Origin: an uncultured Mycoplasmatota bacterium
Lineage (GTDB): Bacteria > Bacillota_I > Bacilli_A > RF39 > UBA660
Assembly (NCBI GenBank): GCA_946403755.1
Contig: CAMJBC010000002.1
Coordinates: 1-64,000, forward strand
Direction of reading: 5' to 3'
Length of the DNA stretch: 64,000 bases
Below the pieces are notes generated by a model. That model was given only the letters and a program-made list of their open reading frames with translations. It did no database searches and was not told the origin of the DNA. Shown in pieces: positions 17,798 through 26,967 of this stretch. Each line of letters begins with the position of its first letter. The stretch's first letter is position 1. A program made the translations under genes and the position numbers.

Positions 17798-20707
17798 CTA
17801 CTCACCAAAATATTTCTTATATTCAGCATTAGATAAATTGAAGTATGATTTAGCCTGACTCTTCATATAAGAATTCCTTTTCTTAGCAAAATTTTTAACA
17901 TAATTAACATTGGTTTTATATTCGGAATATGAAATATTATCCCATCTATTAAGATTTCTTTTTATTTCATCTTCTCCAACTTCTTTAATTATTTCATCTA
18001 ATCTTTTACTTACTGTATTGTAATTCCAAGTGTTTTTTAAATTATATGATAATCTTTCTAAGAATGTTTTCTTAAATTCACTACTCTTCATCATATTTCT
18101 AAGTAATGTTGTTGGAAAATTCCAACCACCCATTCCACCAGGATTAGTATAAAATTGATAATAATTTAAATTAACATTGTAATATGCTGAATCCATATCG
18201 AAGAAAATAAATTTCCATTTTCCATTGTCTACTTCAGGATTAGAAAAATATCTAACATTAAGAATGTCGTAATTAGTTGCATAAATTTCACCAATCCAAA
18301 AATCACACATATTCTCTATATCAATTTGTTCTTTTATCTTAGCATAATTATTTTTATTAGACATTGAGTTATTAGTAATCCAATTAATCATACTATTATA
18401 TTTCTTATTAGTACCAGTTTTAACTTCGCCATCTACTCTTAAAATATCTGTATTTGTTTTAGTAGCATTAACATTATAATGATTTGCCACAAAAGTTTCA
18501 TCTATTTTTTCACGTAAGAAATATAATCCCCAATATCTACCATTTATATAAACAACAACAGGTTTATAAGCTTGAACATCTACATCAGTATGCTCACCCA
18601 TTAAAGATGTTGCCATTATATCTCTAATCATAATTCTTTTTGACCATTGAAATTCATCCTGAGATCCAGTACGAAGTACAAGTGAATTATATCTAGCACT
18701 ATCAACATCATCAAATACTTGATAATTTAATTCAGCAGGACCATATTGTTTTTTAAATTTAAGTTCATAACTCTTTTTCCTATAACTTCTAGTAGAACCA
18801 CCAAATAATTTAAGGCCTGCATCAATTTGAAAGCCTCCACCATCTTGTTCTAATAATTCAGCATTAACCTTTCTAGTTATTTTAGACTCAGTAGAAATAT
18901 TTGAATTAATTGTGTTTAAATCACCTGGATTAATAGCTAAACTTATAATATCAAGTTTATGATTTTCATTTACTATATATGAATAAGTTTCAACCTTACT
19001 TTTAAGTCTACCACTTTCTTTACTCATAATTCTTAAAACAGTAGTCTTCTTTATATTAAGAGGACTACTGTAAACTCTTGAATCTGTAGTTGGTGTTGAA
19101 CCATCTAACGTATAATAAATTTTTCCGCTCCCTAACAGAGCAACATCAAAGCCCTTCGAATCATTAAATATACCACTACCCACTGAAGCATGAGGTACAT
19201 ATGATACTGAAGCAGTACCACTACCATTCTCACTTCCTGGTGTTGGAGTACTATAATAATAACATCCCCAATTCTTATCTTTTCCATAAGAATAACCTTT
19301 TGGAATATCATTTAAGAATAATGTATCAATTATTTTTCTATCTTTTGATAAATATATACTTTCAACATCACCTAATTTAAATCCAGCATGTTTATAAGAA
19401 CTATTAGATAAGTTTTCATCTCCAGAAGCCATTATTACATAATATTGACCACTTTCTAATTCTTTCTTAGGTAATTTATAAGCACATATATTATTTGTTG
19501 TTGTACTTAAACAATAATCACTTAAATTAATTGTTTCACTTGAATTATTATATAATTCTATCCAATCATAATATTCTCCACCATTTTGTTTTAAATGAGA
19601 ATAATTTGAATTCATTGCTTCATTTATAACTAATGTTTTAGGAACACTCATATATCTCTTTTGGAATCCTTCAATACCTTCATTATCATTTAGATATCCA
19701 GGAGATATAGCACTACTTACATTAAATGATGTACCCTCTCTTATATAAGCAACGCCATTTCCAATATTATCATATTTAACTTTATCAATTACTTGTCCCT
19801 TATCATTAGTTAGAATAACAACACCAGATTTATTATGTAATTTAAATGATGTAGACATTTCTCCTTCAGTTCTACTCTTTCCTGAAGTAAATACTACTAA
19901 TACTTCGCTAGGTCCTAGAACTGTATTTGGTATTTGCCATTTAAAACTAACACTTTCATCATTTGATAAACTATAATTAGTAATATTAACAGATTTATCT
20001 CCATTATTAATTATTTCAATATATCCACTATATTCACCATTTTTATTAATAAAGTTTCCTCTATTTTCAGGTAATATTTCATTTATAACAATATCACTTG
20101 GTTCTTCAGATATTAATGATTTAACAAAAGCATCATATCCTTCATTAGTATTAGCAAATCCAGGTGTTGGTTTTAATTGTGTAACCCATTTACCATCAGT
20201 ATTTCTAGCCATAACAGTATTTGAATCTAAAGCAGTTGTTTCAATAGCATCTACTACTTTACCATTTGGTTTAAATAATGTTAGTATTTCTCCACCTGCA
20301 CTTTTTAATTTAAAGTTTGTGATTAATCCTTTTTCCATTATTCCACCAAGATGAACAACTACATATCCTTTAGCAGGTATTATAGTTTCAGGAAATACCC
20401 ATTTAACACTAGCTTCATCACTTAATCCATAATCTTTAAGATTAATTTCATGTTCATTACCATTATATATTTCAACATAATCATATAGTTTTCCATTTGG
20501 ACTAGTAATAACACCTTTATTAGAAGTCATTATCTCATTTAATACTAATTTATTAATATTAACGTCTCCATCACCAAGATCTTCTTCTTTAAGTTTTTTA
20601 GTGTTTGTTCCAAACAAAACACTTGCTAATAATAAGATTATTATTAACAATATACTAAACATAAAAAATTTAATATTTTTGAAAAAATTCTTAGTATCAA
20701 ACTTCAT
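17798..20707 (-). CDS. Secreted CotH kinase with three lamin-tail domains
   Basis: A 969-residue exported protein and first gene of a long operon. A signal/anchor helix spans about 13-33. Three lamin-tail-like beta domains follow (about 48-190, 205-345, 357-495), each with the VEIYNG/IEIINN/IELYNN and LSDYCLS-type motifs. A chitobiase-type domain (KIYYTLDGSTPTTDS, about 525-580) precedes the CotH kinase domain (about 595-930), with YINGRYWGLYFLREKIDE and FFDMDSAYYN carrying the presumed catalytic residues. CotH of Bacillus phosphorylates spore-coat proteins. Targets here are unknown but should be outside the membrane. Confidence 0.9.
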   Translation of the reverse strand: MKFDTKNFFKNIKFFMFSILLIIILLLASVLFGTNTKKLKEEDLGDGDVNINKLVLNEIMTSNKGVITSPNGKLYDYVEIYNGNEHEINLKDYGLSDEASVKWVFPETIIPAKGYVVVHLGGIMEKGLITNFKLKSAGGEILTLFKPNGKVVDAIETTALDSNTVMARNTDGKWVTQLKPTPGFANTNEGYDAFVKSLISEEPSDIVINEILPENRGNFINKNGEYSGYIEIINNGDKSVNITNYSLSNDESVSFKWQIPNTVLGPSEVLVVFTSGKSRTEGEMSTSFKLHNKSGVVILTNDKGQVIDKVKYDNIGNGVAYIREGTSFNVSSAISPGYLNDNEGIEGFQKRYMSVPKTLVINEAMNSNYSHLKQNGGEYYDWIELYNNSSETINLSDYCLSTTTNNICAYKLPKKELESGQYYVIMASGDENLSNSSYKHAGFKLGDVESIYLSKDRKIIDTLFLNDIPKGYSYGKDKNWGCYYYSTPTPGSENGSGTASVSYVPHASVGSGIFNDSKGFDVALLGSGKIYYTLDGSTPTTDSRVYSSPLNIKKTTVLRIMSKESGRLKSKVETYSYIVNENHKLDIISLAINPGDLNTINSNISTESKITRKVNAELLEQDGGGFQIDAGLKLFGGSTRSYRKKSYELKFKKQYGPAELNYQVFDDVDSARYNSLVLRTGSQDEFQWSKRIMIRDIMATSLMGEHTDVDVQAYKPVVVYINGRYWGLYFLREKIDETFVANHYNVNATKTNTDILRVDGEVKTGTNKKYNSMINWITNNSMSNKNNYAKIKEQIDIENMCDFWIGEIYATNYDILNVRYFSNPEVDNGKWKFIFFDMDSAYYNVNLNYYQFYTNPGGMGGWNFPTTLLRNMMKSSEFKKTFLERLSYNLKNTWNYNTVSKRLDEIIKEVGEDEIKRNLNRWDNISYSEYKTNVNYVKNFAKKRNSYMKSQAKSYFNLSNAEYKKYFGE

Positions 20708-20724
20708 ATTTAAACTCCTATATT

Positions 20725-20730
20725 ATTATA
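20725..20730 (-). promoter_or_regulatory. Possible -10 element ahead of cotH
   Basis: TATAAT lies about 17 bases before the cotH start, just after the preceding gene's terminator. No good -35 is visible, so this is tentative. It would give a very short leader that still contains the GGAG site. Confidence 0.35.
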
Positions 20731-20772
20731 CAATATAAAGCACTATAATTCTACCCAAAATAAGAAAAAAGA

Positions 20773-20797
20773 ATAAAAAAAGCATCAAGTTGATGCT
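20773..20797 (-). terminator. Terminator ahead of cotH
   Basis: AGCATCAA and TTGATGCT form an eight-base stem directly at the stop codon of the 88-residue gene, followed by TTTTTTT on the minus strand. It marks the upstream boundary of the cotH operon. Confidence 0.85.
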
Positions 20798-21063
20798 TAC
20801 ATAGACATATTATTATTCATACTTTGTTGTTGAACTTGTTGTATTTGTTCATAATAGCTTTTTGTTTTTTCTAAACTAGCTAAATTCTCTTGAGCAACGC
20901 GCTTTAACCCAGGCCCTAAATTAAAATCAGTTAATATTTTTTTAGCTTGTTCTATTCTTCTATATATATCGGTTAAATATCTAGATACTTGTTCTTTAGG
21001 TACTTTAATTTTTGGTAATTGATCTGTTCTACCATTAAATTCGCCTATAATATCTTTATTCAT
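20797..21063 (-). CDS. Small Gln-rich protein of unknown function
   Basis: An 88-residue soluble protein, mostly helical, with a Gln/Met/Asn-rich end (QIQQVQQQSMNNNMSM). Two in-frame ATGs are close together; the second is chosen because GGAGG is only two bases from the first but eight from the second. The gene overlaps the preceding 89-residue gene by eight bases, so the two are coupled. I do not recognise the family. Confidence 0.75.
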   Translation of the reverse strand: MNKDIIGEFNGRTDQLPKIKVPKEQVSRYLTDIYRRIEQAKKILTDFNLGPGLKRVAQENLASLEKTKSYYEQIQQVQQQSMNNNMSM

Positions 21064-21325
21064 TTGCATAACCTCCTATTGCTTCATAAACCAAATTCTT
21101 AGCATATGTTATTTCATCTTCATTTTGAATAGTAGATATTGATAACTGATTATTCTTTTCATGAGCTTCTGCTATAGTTAAATTAACAAAATCACTTGGG
21201 CCATCCAAATCTTCAGAAAAAACAATATATAATTTGTTAGTTTCTTTACCAGAAACAATAGATATTAAATCAACTTCTTTTTTATTACTTAATTCATCAA
21301 TTACAGTAATTATTTGTCTTGGCAT
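21056..21325 (-). CDS. Small acidic protein, possibly DUF1292-like
   Basis: An 89-residue acidic soluble protein. The opening IITVIDELSNKKEVDLISIV, followed by a beta strand with LYIVFSED, resembles the small DUF1292 (YrzB) family, but the match is by eye and weak. It lies 10 bases after a membrane-anchored protein gene and overlaps the next gene, forming a three-gene transcript from an extended -10 promoter. Confidence 0.6.
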   Translation of the reverse strand: MPRQIITVIDELSNKKEVDLISIVSGKETNKLYIVFSEDLDGPSDFVNLTIAEAHEKNNQLSISTIQNEDEITYAKNLVYEAIGGYANE

Positions 21326-21335
21326 ATAAACCTCC

Positions 21336-21866
21336 CTATTTAATTCTAAGTGAAGATATTATTCTATTTTCAAATCCATAGCATGGGTTTGAATCTCTAT
21401 CTAACTCTTCTCCATTAGTATAATCACTTATCCTAAATTTAATATAATGGAAATAATCTTTTGATTCAAAACCATAATAGTTTTCAAAACCATATTTATC
21501 TTTTACTTGTATTACATAAACTTTATTACCATTTATTTCCTTCTCCTCTAATTCACCTACTTCATCATTTAAATTAACAATAATTTTAGATTTAAACCAG
21601 TCTTTAAGATTATCTTCAAATTTTTCATCTGAATAAACATTAAAATAACATGAATTACCAGAGTTATAATAACTATATGAACCTAAAACACTCTTTTCAA
21701 ATTCTTCTGGTATATCAAATTCTATATATTTTAATTGATCTTCAAGTTCTTTATCATATCTTCTATCTCTTATTTTTTCTTCTAATATAGACCATATAAT
21801 AAATACAATTATTACTATACCTACTATTGCAAAAAACATTAATGGAATAGCTACTTTCTTTTTCAT
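21336..21866 (-). CDS. Membrane-anchored protein of unknown function
   Basis: A 176-residue protein with one N-terminal membrane helix (VAIPLMFFAIVGIVIIVFIIWSIL, about 4-27) and a mixed outside domain rich in Tyr, Asp and Glu. Two Cys (NSCYF and NPCYG) could form a disulfide outside the cell. The ATG is preferred over an in-frame GTG three codons upstream; neither has a strong ribosome binding site. First gene of a three-gene unit. Confidence 0.65.
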   Translation of the reverse strand: MKKKVAIPLMFFAIVGIVIIVFIIWSILEEKIRDRRYDKELEDQLKYIEFDIPEEFEKSVLGSYSYYNSGNSCYFNVYSDEKFEDNLKDWFKSKIIVNLNDEVGELEEKEINGNKVYVIQVKDKYGFENYYGFESKDYFHYIKFRISDYTNGEELDRDSNPCYGFENRIISSLRIK

Positions 21867-21882
21867 ATATACCACTATTTAT

Positions 21883-21891
21883 AGTATAACA
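21883..21891 (-). promoter_or_regulatory. Extended -10 promoter
   Basis: TGTTATACT on the minus strand matches the extended -10 form (TGnTATAAT) 16 bases before the chosen ATG. No convincing -35 is seen. Confidence 0.55.
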
Positions 21892-21932
21892 TAAAAATAT
21901 TACATTAACATAATTTTTAAAAAACAGTTTAC

Positions 21933-21961
21933 AAATAAAAAAGCAAGTTTAACTTGCTTTT
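21933..21961 (-). terminator. Terminator after gap and the 44-residue protein
   Basis: AAAAGCAAGTT and AACTTGCTTTT form an 11-base stem with a one-base centre, so the hairpin closes with a few unpaired bases. A run of T on the minus strand follows. It overlaps the stop of the small membrane protein. Confidence 0.85.
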
Positions 21962-22094
21962 ATTTACCAAATGAAAGTAAAAAATAAATCATTATTCCTG
22001 TTGATATTAACATAGCAAAAATAGAAATTATAGAAAAAGTATCTATTTCTATCTTTTTCTTGTCTTTTTTATCCTTTACTTCATTTTCTTCCAT
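21960..22094 (-). CDS. 44-residue membrane protein downstream of gap
   Basis: A short gene with AGGAG five bases before its ATG, eight bases after the gap stop codon. The product has a charged N-terminal half (MEENEVKDKKDKKKIE) and a single membrane helix (about 20-41, TFSIISIFAMLISTGIMIYF). It ends exactly at a strong terminator, so it should be the last gene of the gap transcript. Function unknown. Confidence 0.7.
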   Translation of the reverse strand: MEENEVKDKKDKKKIEIDTFSIISIFAMLISTGIMIYFLLSFGK

Positions 22095-22102
22095 ATTGTC
22101 TC

Positions 22103-23101
22103 CTACATAAATAGTTTCATTGTTCTGATCATTTGAGCAGTATAACCTACTTCATTATCATACCAAGCTACTACTTTTAATAATTGTTTTCCATTATCTT
22201 CAACAACATTAGTAAGAAGTCCATCTACCATACTACCACATTGTTCACCAATAATATCTGAACTAACTACAGGTTCTTTAGTAAATCTTAATGTCTTACT
22301 TTGATTATTAAAGAATGTTTTATTTACTTCCTCAACTGTAACATGCTTTTCTAATTCTAATGTTACATCTACTACACTACCATCACCTACAGGTACTCTA
22401 AATGCAATTCCATCCATTTTACCACTTAAATGAGGTATAACTTTTCCAATTTGGCTAGCTGCTCCTGTACTTGTTGGAATAATATTTAATGATGCAGCTC
22501 TACCACGTCTAGAATAGATACCTTTTTTATGAGCAATATCCAATGTTTCTTGATCATTTGTCATAGCATGAACTGTTGTCATAAATCCTTTTACAATATG
22601 ATATTTATCATCTATAACTTTTAATACAGGTGCTAAGCAATTTGTAGTACAAGATGCTGCACTTATAATTTTGTCTTTCTTAGTTAATGATTTATGATTA
22701 ACCCCATATACTATAGTTTTAGCATCATCTTTAGCAGGTGCACTTATAATTACATGTTTAGCTCCAGCGTTTATATGAGCTTGGCATGCTTCTTTAGAAG
22801 TAAATGCTCCTGTACATTCTAAAACTACATCAACTCTTAATTTAGCCCAAGGTAATTTAGATGGATCTTCTTCAGCAAAAACTTTTATCTTTTTACCTTT
22901 AATAATTAATCCTTCATCATCATACCCAATTTTAGTTTTTAAAGTTCTATGAGATGAATCATATCTATAAAGATATGCTAGTTGTTCATTACCTGGTGTT
23001 CTATTATTAATTGCTACTACTTGAACATTTTTCTCATCTTGTAATAATCTTAATGCTACTCTACCTATTCGACCAAACCCATTAATTGCTACTCTAAGCA
23101 T
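22103..23101 (-). CDS. gap: Glyceraldehyde-3-phosphate dehydrogenase
   Basis: The 332-residue enzyme oxidises glyceraldehyde 3-phosphate to 1,3-bisphosphoglycerate. The Rossmann motif INGFGRIGR is at 6-14, the catalytic Cys is near 151 in ASCTTNCLAP, and the catalytic His near 178 in TTVHAMTNDQ. The residue after the second strand that is Asp in NAD-specific enzymes is Asn here (AINNRTP), which may loosen the choice between NAD and NADP. It is encoded away from the pgk-tpiA-gpmI group, between a nucleoside kinase and a 44-residue membrane protein. Confidence 0.96.
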   Translation of the reverse strand: MLRVAINGFGRIGRVALRLLQDEKNVQVVAINNRTPGNEQLAYLYRYDSSHRTLKTKIGYDDEGLIIKGKKIKVFAEEDPSKLPWAKLRVDVVLECTGAFTSKEACQAHINAGAKHVIISAPAKDDAKTIVYGVNHKSLTKKDKIISAASCTTNCLAPVLKVIDDKYHIVKGFMTTVHAMTNDQETLDIAHKKGIYSRRGRAASLNIIPTSTGAASQIGKVIPHLSGKMDGIAFRVPVGDGSVVDVTLELEKHVTVEEVNKTFFNNQSKTLRFTKEPVVSSDIIGEQCGSMVDGLLTNVVEDNGKQLLKVVAWYDNEVGYTAQMIRTMKLFM

Positions 23102-23115
23102 ATTCTTCTTTCCTC

Positions 23116-24765
23116 CTACTCGTAATAACTATTTCCAATAAATTCTCTTAATACGCTAACATTAGGTACATATTCACTAGGTATATTTAAAAATCCTTTT
23201 AAGAAATTTAATATTCTAATTGCTTCTTCGTAATTAGATGAACCTTTATCAATTGAATATAATAATGGTTCTGCATATGTTCTTAATACACCAATTTCAT
23301 AAGCAAGAGCTGTATTTACAACCATATCAGCTTCTCTTTGATGTGGATAAACATATTTACTTTCACTACTTCTCATACTAGCCCAATTAGTTAATGTCTG
23401 TTCTGCTGAATATCCTCTTGTTCTATAATCTCTAACTAATCTTCTTAATAATCTTACATCAGTAGTAGGCATATGATTATGTCTATCTAATCTAATTGGA
23501 GTAAATGGACTTATATATAATCTTAACTTATTCTTTTTAGGAATAGCATGATTTAATTTCTCACTAATAGCATGTAATCCTTCAACCACTAATACTTGAT
23601 TCTTTTCAAGTTTAATAGGAGGTGTTTTATATTCTTTTTTACCTGTTATGAAGTTAAATGTAGGCATTTTAACAGATTTACCATCTAATAAAGCTTTCAT
23701 CTGAGTATTAAATAATTTAATATCTAATGCTTCTACACATTCAAATTCATATGTTCCATCTTCTTTTTTAGGTGTATCTTCTCTTTCTAAGAAATAATCA
23801 TCAGTAGATAGAACTAAAACATCTTTACCCATACTCTTTAAGTACATAGCTAATTTTTTAGATGTTGTTGTTTTACCACTTGAAGATGGTCCTGAAATAA
23901 ATACAGACTTAATATTTCTATTATTTACTATTTTTAATGCTATATTTTCTAAATTTTGATTATAAAGTATCTCATTTTGTTGAATAAAATCAGATATTGT
24001 TCCTTCAACAATCATTTTATTTAGATCTCCAGCATATCTAACACCTAATCCACTTAATTTCTTATCATATTCTTTAAATGCATCCAATACTTTAGGAATA
24101 GATTGAAATTTTGGAACTATATTATCTATAGGATAACTTAGTGCCACTCCATTAGGAGCAACATAACTTAAATCAAATCTCTTTAATAATCCAGTTGATG
24201 GTGGCATAACGTAGTAAAAATAATTATACTCATTATCAAGTTCATATAATGTAACAGTATCATTAGTCATATAAGTATAATTTAATACTTTTTCTGTTTC
24301 ACCAACACTATCTACATAATCATAAGCATCTTCTCTATCAACACTTACTCTTCTGAAAGGAATATCTCTATTACATATTTCTTTCATTTTCTTTTTGATA
24401 TTTAAAACTACATCACGATTTACATCTCTTTTAATTTGTAATTCAGTATATATAGCTTTATCAAGAGCATGTTTAATATTAATATCTGCTTTATCACCAT
24501 ATAATTCTTTAACAGCTAAAATATATACATATTGTAATCCTTTTATGTATATTTTTGTACCAATTTTATCACTTGCTAATATATACTTTACATATGAATC
24601 ATCTACTATTTCATAGTCAGCATCAACAAGTTCTCCATTAATTCTAAGAGCAATAATTGAATCATCATTTATTTCCTTTAGTACTTCTCTAACAGTAGTA
24701 CCTTTATAAATCTCCATGATTCGACTATCTTCAAAAATAAGTTTTACATCTTTCACATTTATCAC
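23116..24765 (-). CDS. Uridine kinase-like nucleoside kinase with TGS domain
   Basis: A 549-residue three-part protein. Residues 1-65 resemble a TGS domain, about 66-200 resemble the threonyl-tRNA synthetase second domain (IKHALDKAIY, RVSVDREDAYDY), and about 285-500 hold a uridine kinase/phosphoribulokinase fold with Walker A GPSSSGKTTTSKKL and VVEGLHAISEKL. This architecture is a known Bacillota nucleoside kinase family whose substrate is not settled by sequence. It follows whiA by 48 bases and precedes gap by 14. Confidence 0.88.
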   Translation of the reverse strand: MINVKDVKLIFEDSRIMEIYKGTTVREVLKEINDDSIIALRINGELVDADYEIVDDSYVKYILASDKIGTKIYIKGLQYVYILAVKELYGDKADINIKHALDKAIYTELQIKRDVNRDVVLNIKKKMKEICNRDIPFRRVSVDREDAYDYVDSVGETEKVLNYTYMTNDTVTLYELDNEYNYFYYVMPPSTGLLKRFDLSYVAPNGVALSYPIDNIVPKFQSIPKVLDAFKEYDKKLSGLGVRYAGDLNKMIVEGTISDFIQQNEILYNQNLENIALKIVNNRNIKSVFISGPSSSGKTTTSKKLAMYLKSMGKDVLVLSTDDYFLEREDTPKKEDGTYEFECVEALDIKLFNTQMKALLDGKSVKMPTFNFITGKKEYKTPPIKLEKNQVLVVEGLHAISEKLNHAIPKKNKLRLYISPFTPIRLDRHNHMPTTDVRLLRRLVRDYRTRGYSAEQTLTNWASMRSSESKYVYPHQREADMVVNTALAYEIGVLRTYAEPLLYSIDKGSSNYEEAIRILNFLKGFLNIPSEYVPNVSVLREFIGNSYYE

Positions 24766-24790
24766 CCTTTATTATATATTTATATTATCA

Positions 24791-24815
24791 AATTATTCAC
24801 AAATTGTGAATAATT
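24791..24815 (-). repeat. Hairpin at the whiA stop codon without U-run
   Basis: AATTATTCACAA and TTGTGAATAATT form a perfect 12-base inverted repeat around one base, overlapping the whiA stop. No T-run follows on the minus strand, so it is not a standard terminator. It may stabilise the upstream mRNA or reduce read-through into the kinase gene. Confidence 0.55.
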
Positions 24816-25743
24816 AATCACCATTTTCACACTTCTCAATAATTTCTCTAATTTTTCTAAATCTATGATTAATACAACTTTTAGTTATTCTTTTTTCTGT
24901 TTCACTACTTATAATATCCGCTAATTCTTGCATAGAACTATCAGGATACTTCTCTTTATATATACATATTGTTTTGATTTTATCATCTAATAAATCAAAA
25001 TCTGTTATTTCTTTTAATTTACTTATTAATTCTAATTGTTCTTGGCTAGCATTAAATATTTTATCAACATTAGCTTGTTCACAATTATTAAGTCTATTAG
25101 TCATATTCTTATGATCTCTATATATTCTAATATCTTCATAATAGAATAATGAATTAGTGGCATTTAGCATTCTAATAAAATCACTAATCTTTTCAGCTTC
25201 TTTTATATAAACCATATAGTTTTTATCTCTTTTAATTAATTTACTATTTAAATATAATTCATTTAATAAATCATTAACATAAGAAGCTGTATCATAATTA
25301 TTAATAACAAATTCTAAATGATATCTACTTGTTTTAGGATCATTTATACTACCACACATCTCAAATATACCTCTAAGATATGCTATTTTATCTCTTTCCT
25401 CATCTACTAAGTATGATTCTGGAACATATAGTCTTTCCTTACCACTTACTATAGATAAATCATTTAAGATTAAATCCATTTTTTCATTTACAGTTAATGT
25501 AACTATTTTATTTTTTCTTAAGGAATTAATTCCGCTATTATCCATATCTATTTCAACATGATAAATATCTTTAATTAACTTATATATTCTTCTAGCAACA
25601 CTTAGATTTTCAAGTATTACTTCAAAATTATTATCATATATTTTAATACCAATATTTAACATTGCTGATAATTCTGACATTTTTTCAGAATCAGAATATT
25701 CTATAGAACTAATCTCACTTTTTATATTAGTTGTAAATGACAT
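24814..25743 (-). CDS. whiA: WhiA-family DNA-binding regulator
   Basis: A 309-residue protein with a degenerate LAGLIDADG homing-endonuclease-like domain (about 85-190, YLRGIFEMCGSIN) and a C-terminal helix-turn-helix (about 225-300, SMQELADIISSETEKRITKSCINHRFRKI). WhiA controls sporulation genes in Streptomyces and affects division and chromosome segregation in Bacillus. It starts after GGGGTGAAAAT. Its usual partners yvcK and rapZ are not adjacent here; the upstream neighbour is the M23 hydrolase. Confidence 0.93.
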   Translation of the reverse strand: MSFTTNIKSEISSIEYSDSEKMSELSAMLNIGIKIYDNNFEVILENLSVARRIYKLIKDIYHVEIDMDNSGINSLRKNKIVTLTVNEKMDLILNDLSIVSGKERLYVPESYLVDEERDKIAYLRGIFEMCGSINDPKTSRYHLEFVINNYDTASYVNDLLNELYLNSKLIKRDKNYMVYIKEAEKISDFIRMLNATNSLFYYEDIRIYRDHKNMTNRLNNCEQANVDKIFNASQEQLELISKLKEITDFDLLDDKIKTICIYKEKYPDSSMQELADIISSETEKRITKSCINHRFRKIREIIEKCENGD

Positions 25744-25757
25744 ATTTTCACCCCTAG

Positions 25758-25784
25758 AATAAAAGGTAGATGGTTACCATCTAC
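25758..25784 (-). terminator. Terminator of the yitT-ftsEX-M23 operon
   Basis: GTAGATGGT and ACCATCTAC form a nine-base stem at the stop codon of the M23 gene. Only four T follow before the run is broken, so termination may be partial and whiA could be read through. Confidence 0.6.
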
Positions 25785-26958
25785 TTGTAAATTTCTTTCC
25801 TTTAGCAGGAAAACTTATATAATTTCTTGGATTTACGTAACTTCCACCTTTCATTATACCAAAGTGTAAGTGAGGTCCAGTTGTACAATAATCATAACTT
25901 TCTCCTCCACCACTTTTACCTACTACTGTAGCCATAGTTACAAAATCATTTAATTTAACATTTATAGAATGTAAATGCATATATGCTGTAGTATATTCTT
26001 TTCCATTTACTCTATGTTTAACATAAACAACATTTCCACCACAACTAGAATTTCTCTTATTAGGATTAGAAACTCTTGTTATCTTAGTAACAATTCCAGC
26101 TGCTGCTGCATAAACAGGAGTATTTGTTGGAACACCAATATCTATACCATTATGCATTCTATAATAATGTAGAGTTGGATGATATCTAAGTCCATATTCA
26201 CTTGTTATAGTACCTTTATATAAAGGTCTTACAAAACCATCAGCATATGGAATATCAATACAATCTAATATTGAAGTTTCATCACTACATCCATATTTTT
26301 TATATAGTTTTTCATAAGCTTCAACTTCTTTTTTACTAGCTTCATAATCAGCTTTAGCATCTTTATGATCATCTACTAAATCTTCCATAGATAAATTATA
26401 TTTTGCTAAAGTTTTATTTAACTTAACAATAGCATCTTCAGATTTATCTATTTCTTTAGCAAGTCTTTCTTGCTCTTTTTTATTTTCGTCAATTAAATTA
26501 TACATTTCTTCAATTAACTCATCATTATACTTAGTTAATTGTTCAACTACTGCTGATCTATAAATAAAATCAGTAAATGATTTAGCTTTAAATATATATT
26601 CTAAATAAACATTTTCACCATCAGAAACTTGCAAAAAATTAAGTAAATTATTTATTTCTACTTGTTTATTATTAATTTCAGTTTCTAATGATACAACTTT
26701 TTCTTTAGATTCTTTTATATTTAATTCACATTGATCTATTTCATCAGCTACATCATCTAATTCTTTTTCTATCTTTTTAATATTAGCTTGAACAGTCTTT
26801 TGTTTATTAGCAATAGCATTTACAGTTTGTTTTTCTTTAGCTAATTTATCTTTTAAATCCTTAAGTGATGTATTTCCTGAAGTTGCAGCAAAAACATTAC
26901 TTGCAAATAAGAAAGTAATAAATATTGTAAATAAAATTTTTGCTACTTTTTTAAACAT
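25774..26958 (-). CDS. Secreted M23 (LytM) peptidoglycan hydrolase with coiled coil
   Basis: A 394-residue exported protein. A signal peptide (about 1-24) is followed by long coiled coils (about 28-125 and 140-215), then an M23 domain (about 265-385). The zinc ligands appear intact in MHNGIDIG and GPHLHFG, so it should be an active endopeptidase rather than a degenerate activator. FtsX and FtsE are encoded immediately upstream, as for the FtsEX-controlled hydrolases CwlO and PcsB, so its activity is probably gated by FtsEX during cell-wall growth or division. Confidence 0.92.
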   Translation of the reverse strand: MFKKVAKILFTIFITFLFASNVFAATSGNTSLKDLKDKLAKEKQTVNAIANKQKTVQANIKKIEKELDDVADEIDQCELNIKESKEKVVSLETEINNKQVEINNLLNFLQVSDGENVYLEYIFKAKSFTDFIYRSAVVEQLTKYNDELIEEMYNLIDENKKEQERLAKEIDKSEDAIVKLNKTLAKYNLSMEDLVDDHKDAKADYEASKKEVEAYEKLYKKYGCSDETSILDCIDIPYADGFVRPLYKGTITSEYGLRYHPTLHYYRMHNGIDIGVPTNTPVYAAAAGIVTKITRVSNPNKRNSSCGGNVVYVKHRVNGKEYTTAYMHLHSINVKLNDFVTMATVVGKSGGGESYDYCTTGPHLHFGIMKGGSYVNPRNYISFPAKGKKFTSRW

Positions 26959-26967
26959 ATTTTCTCC

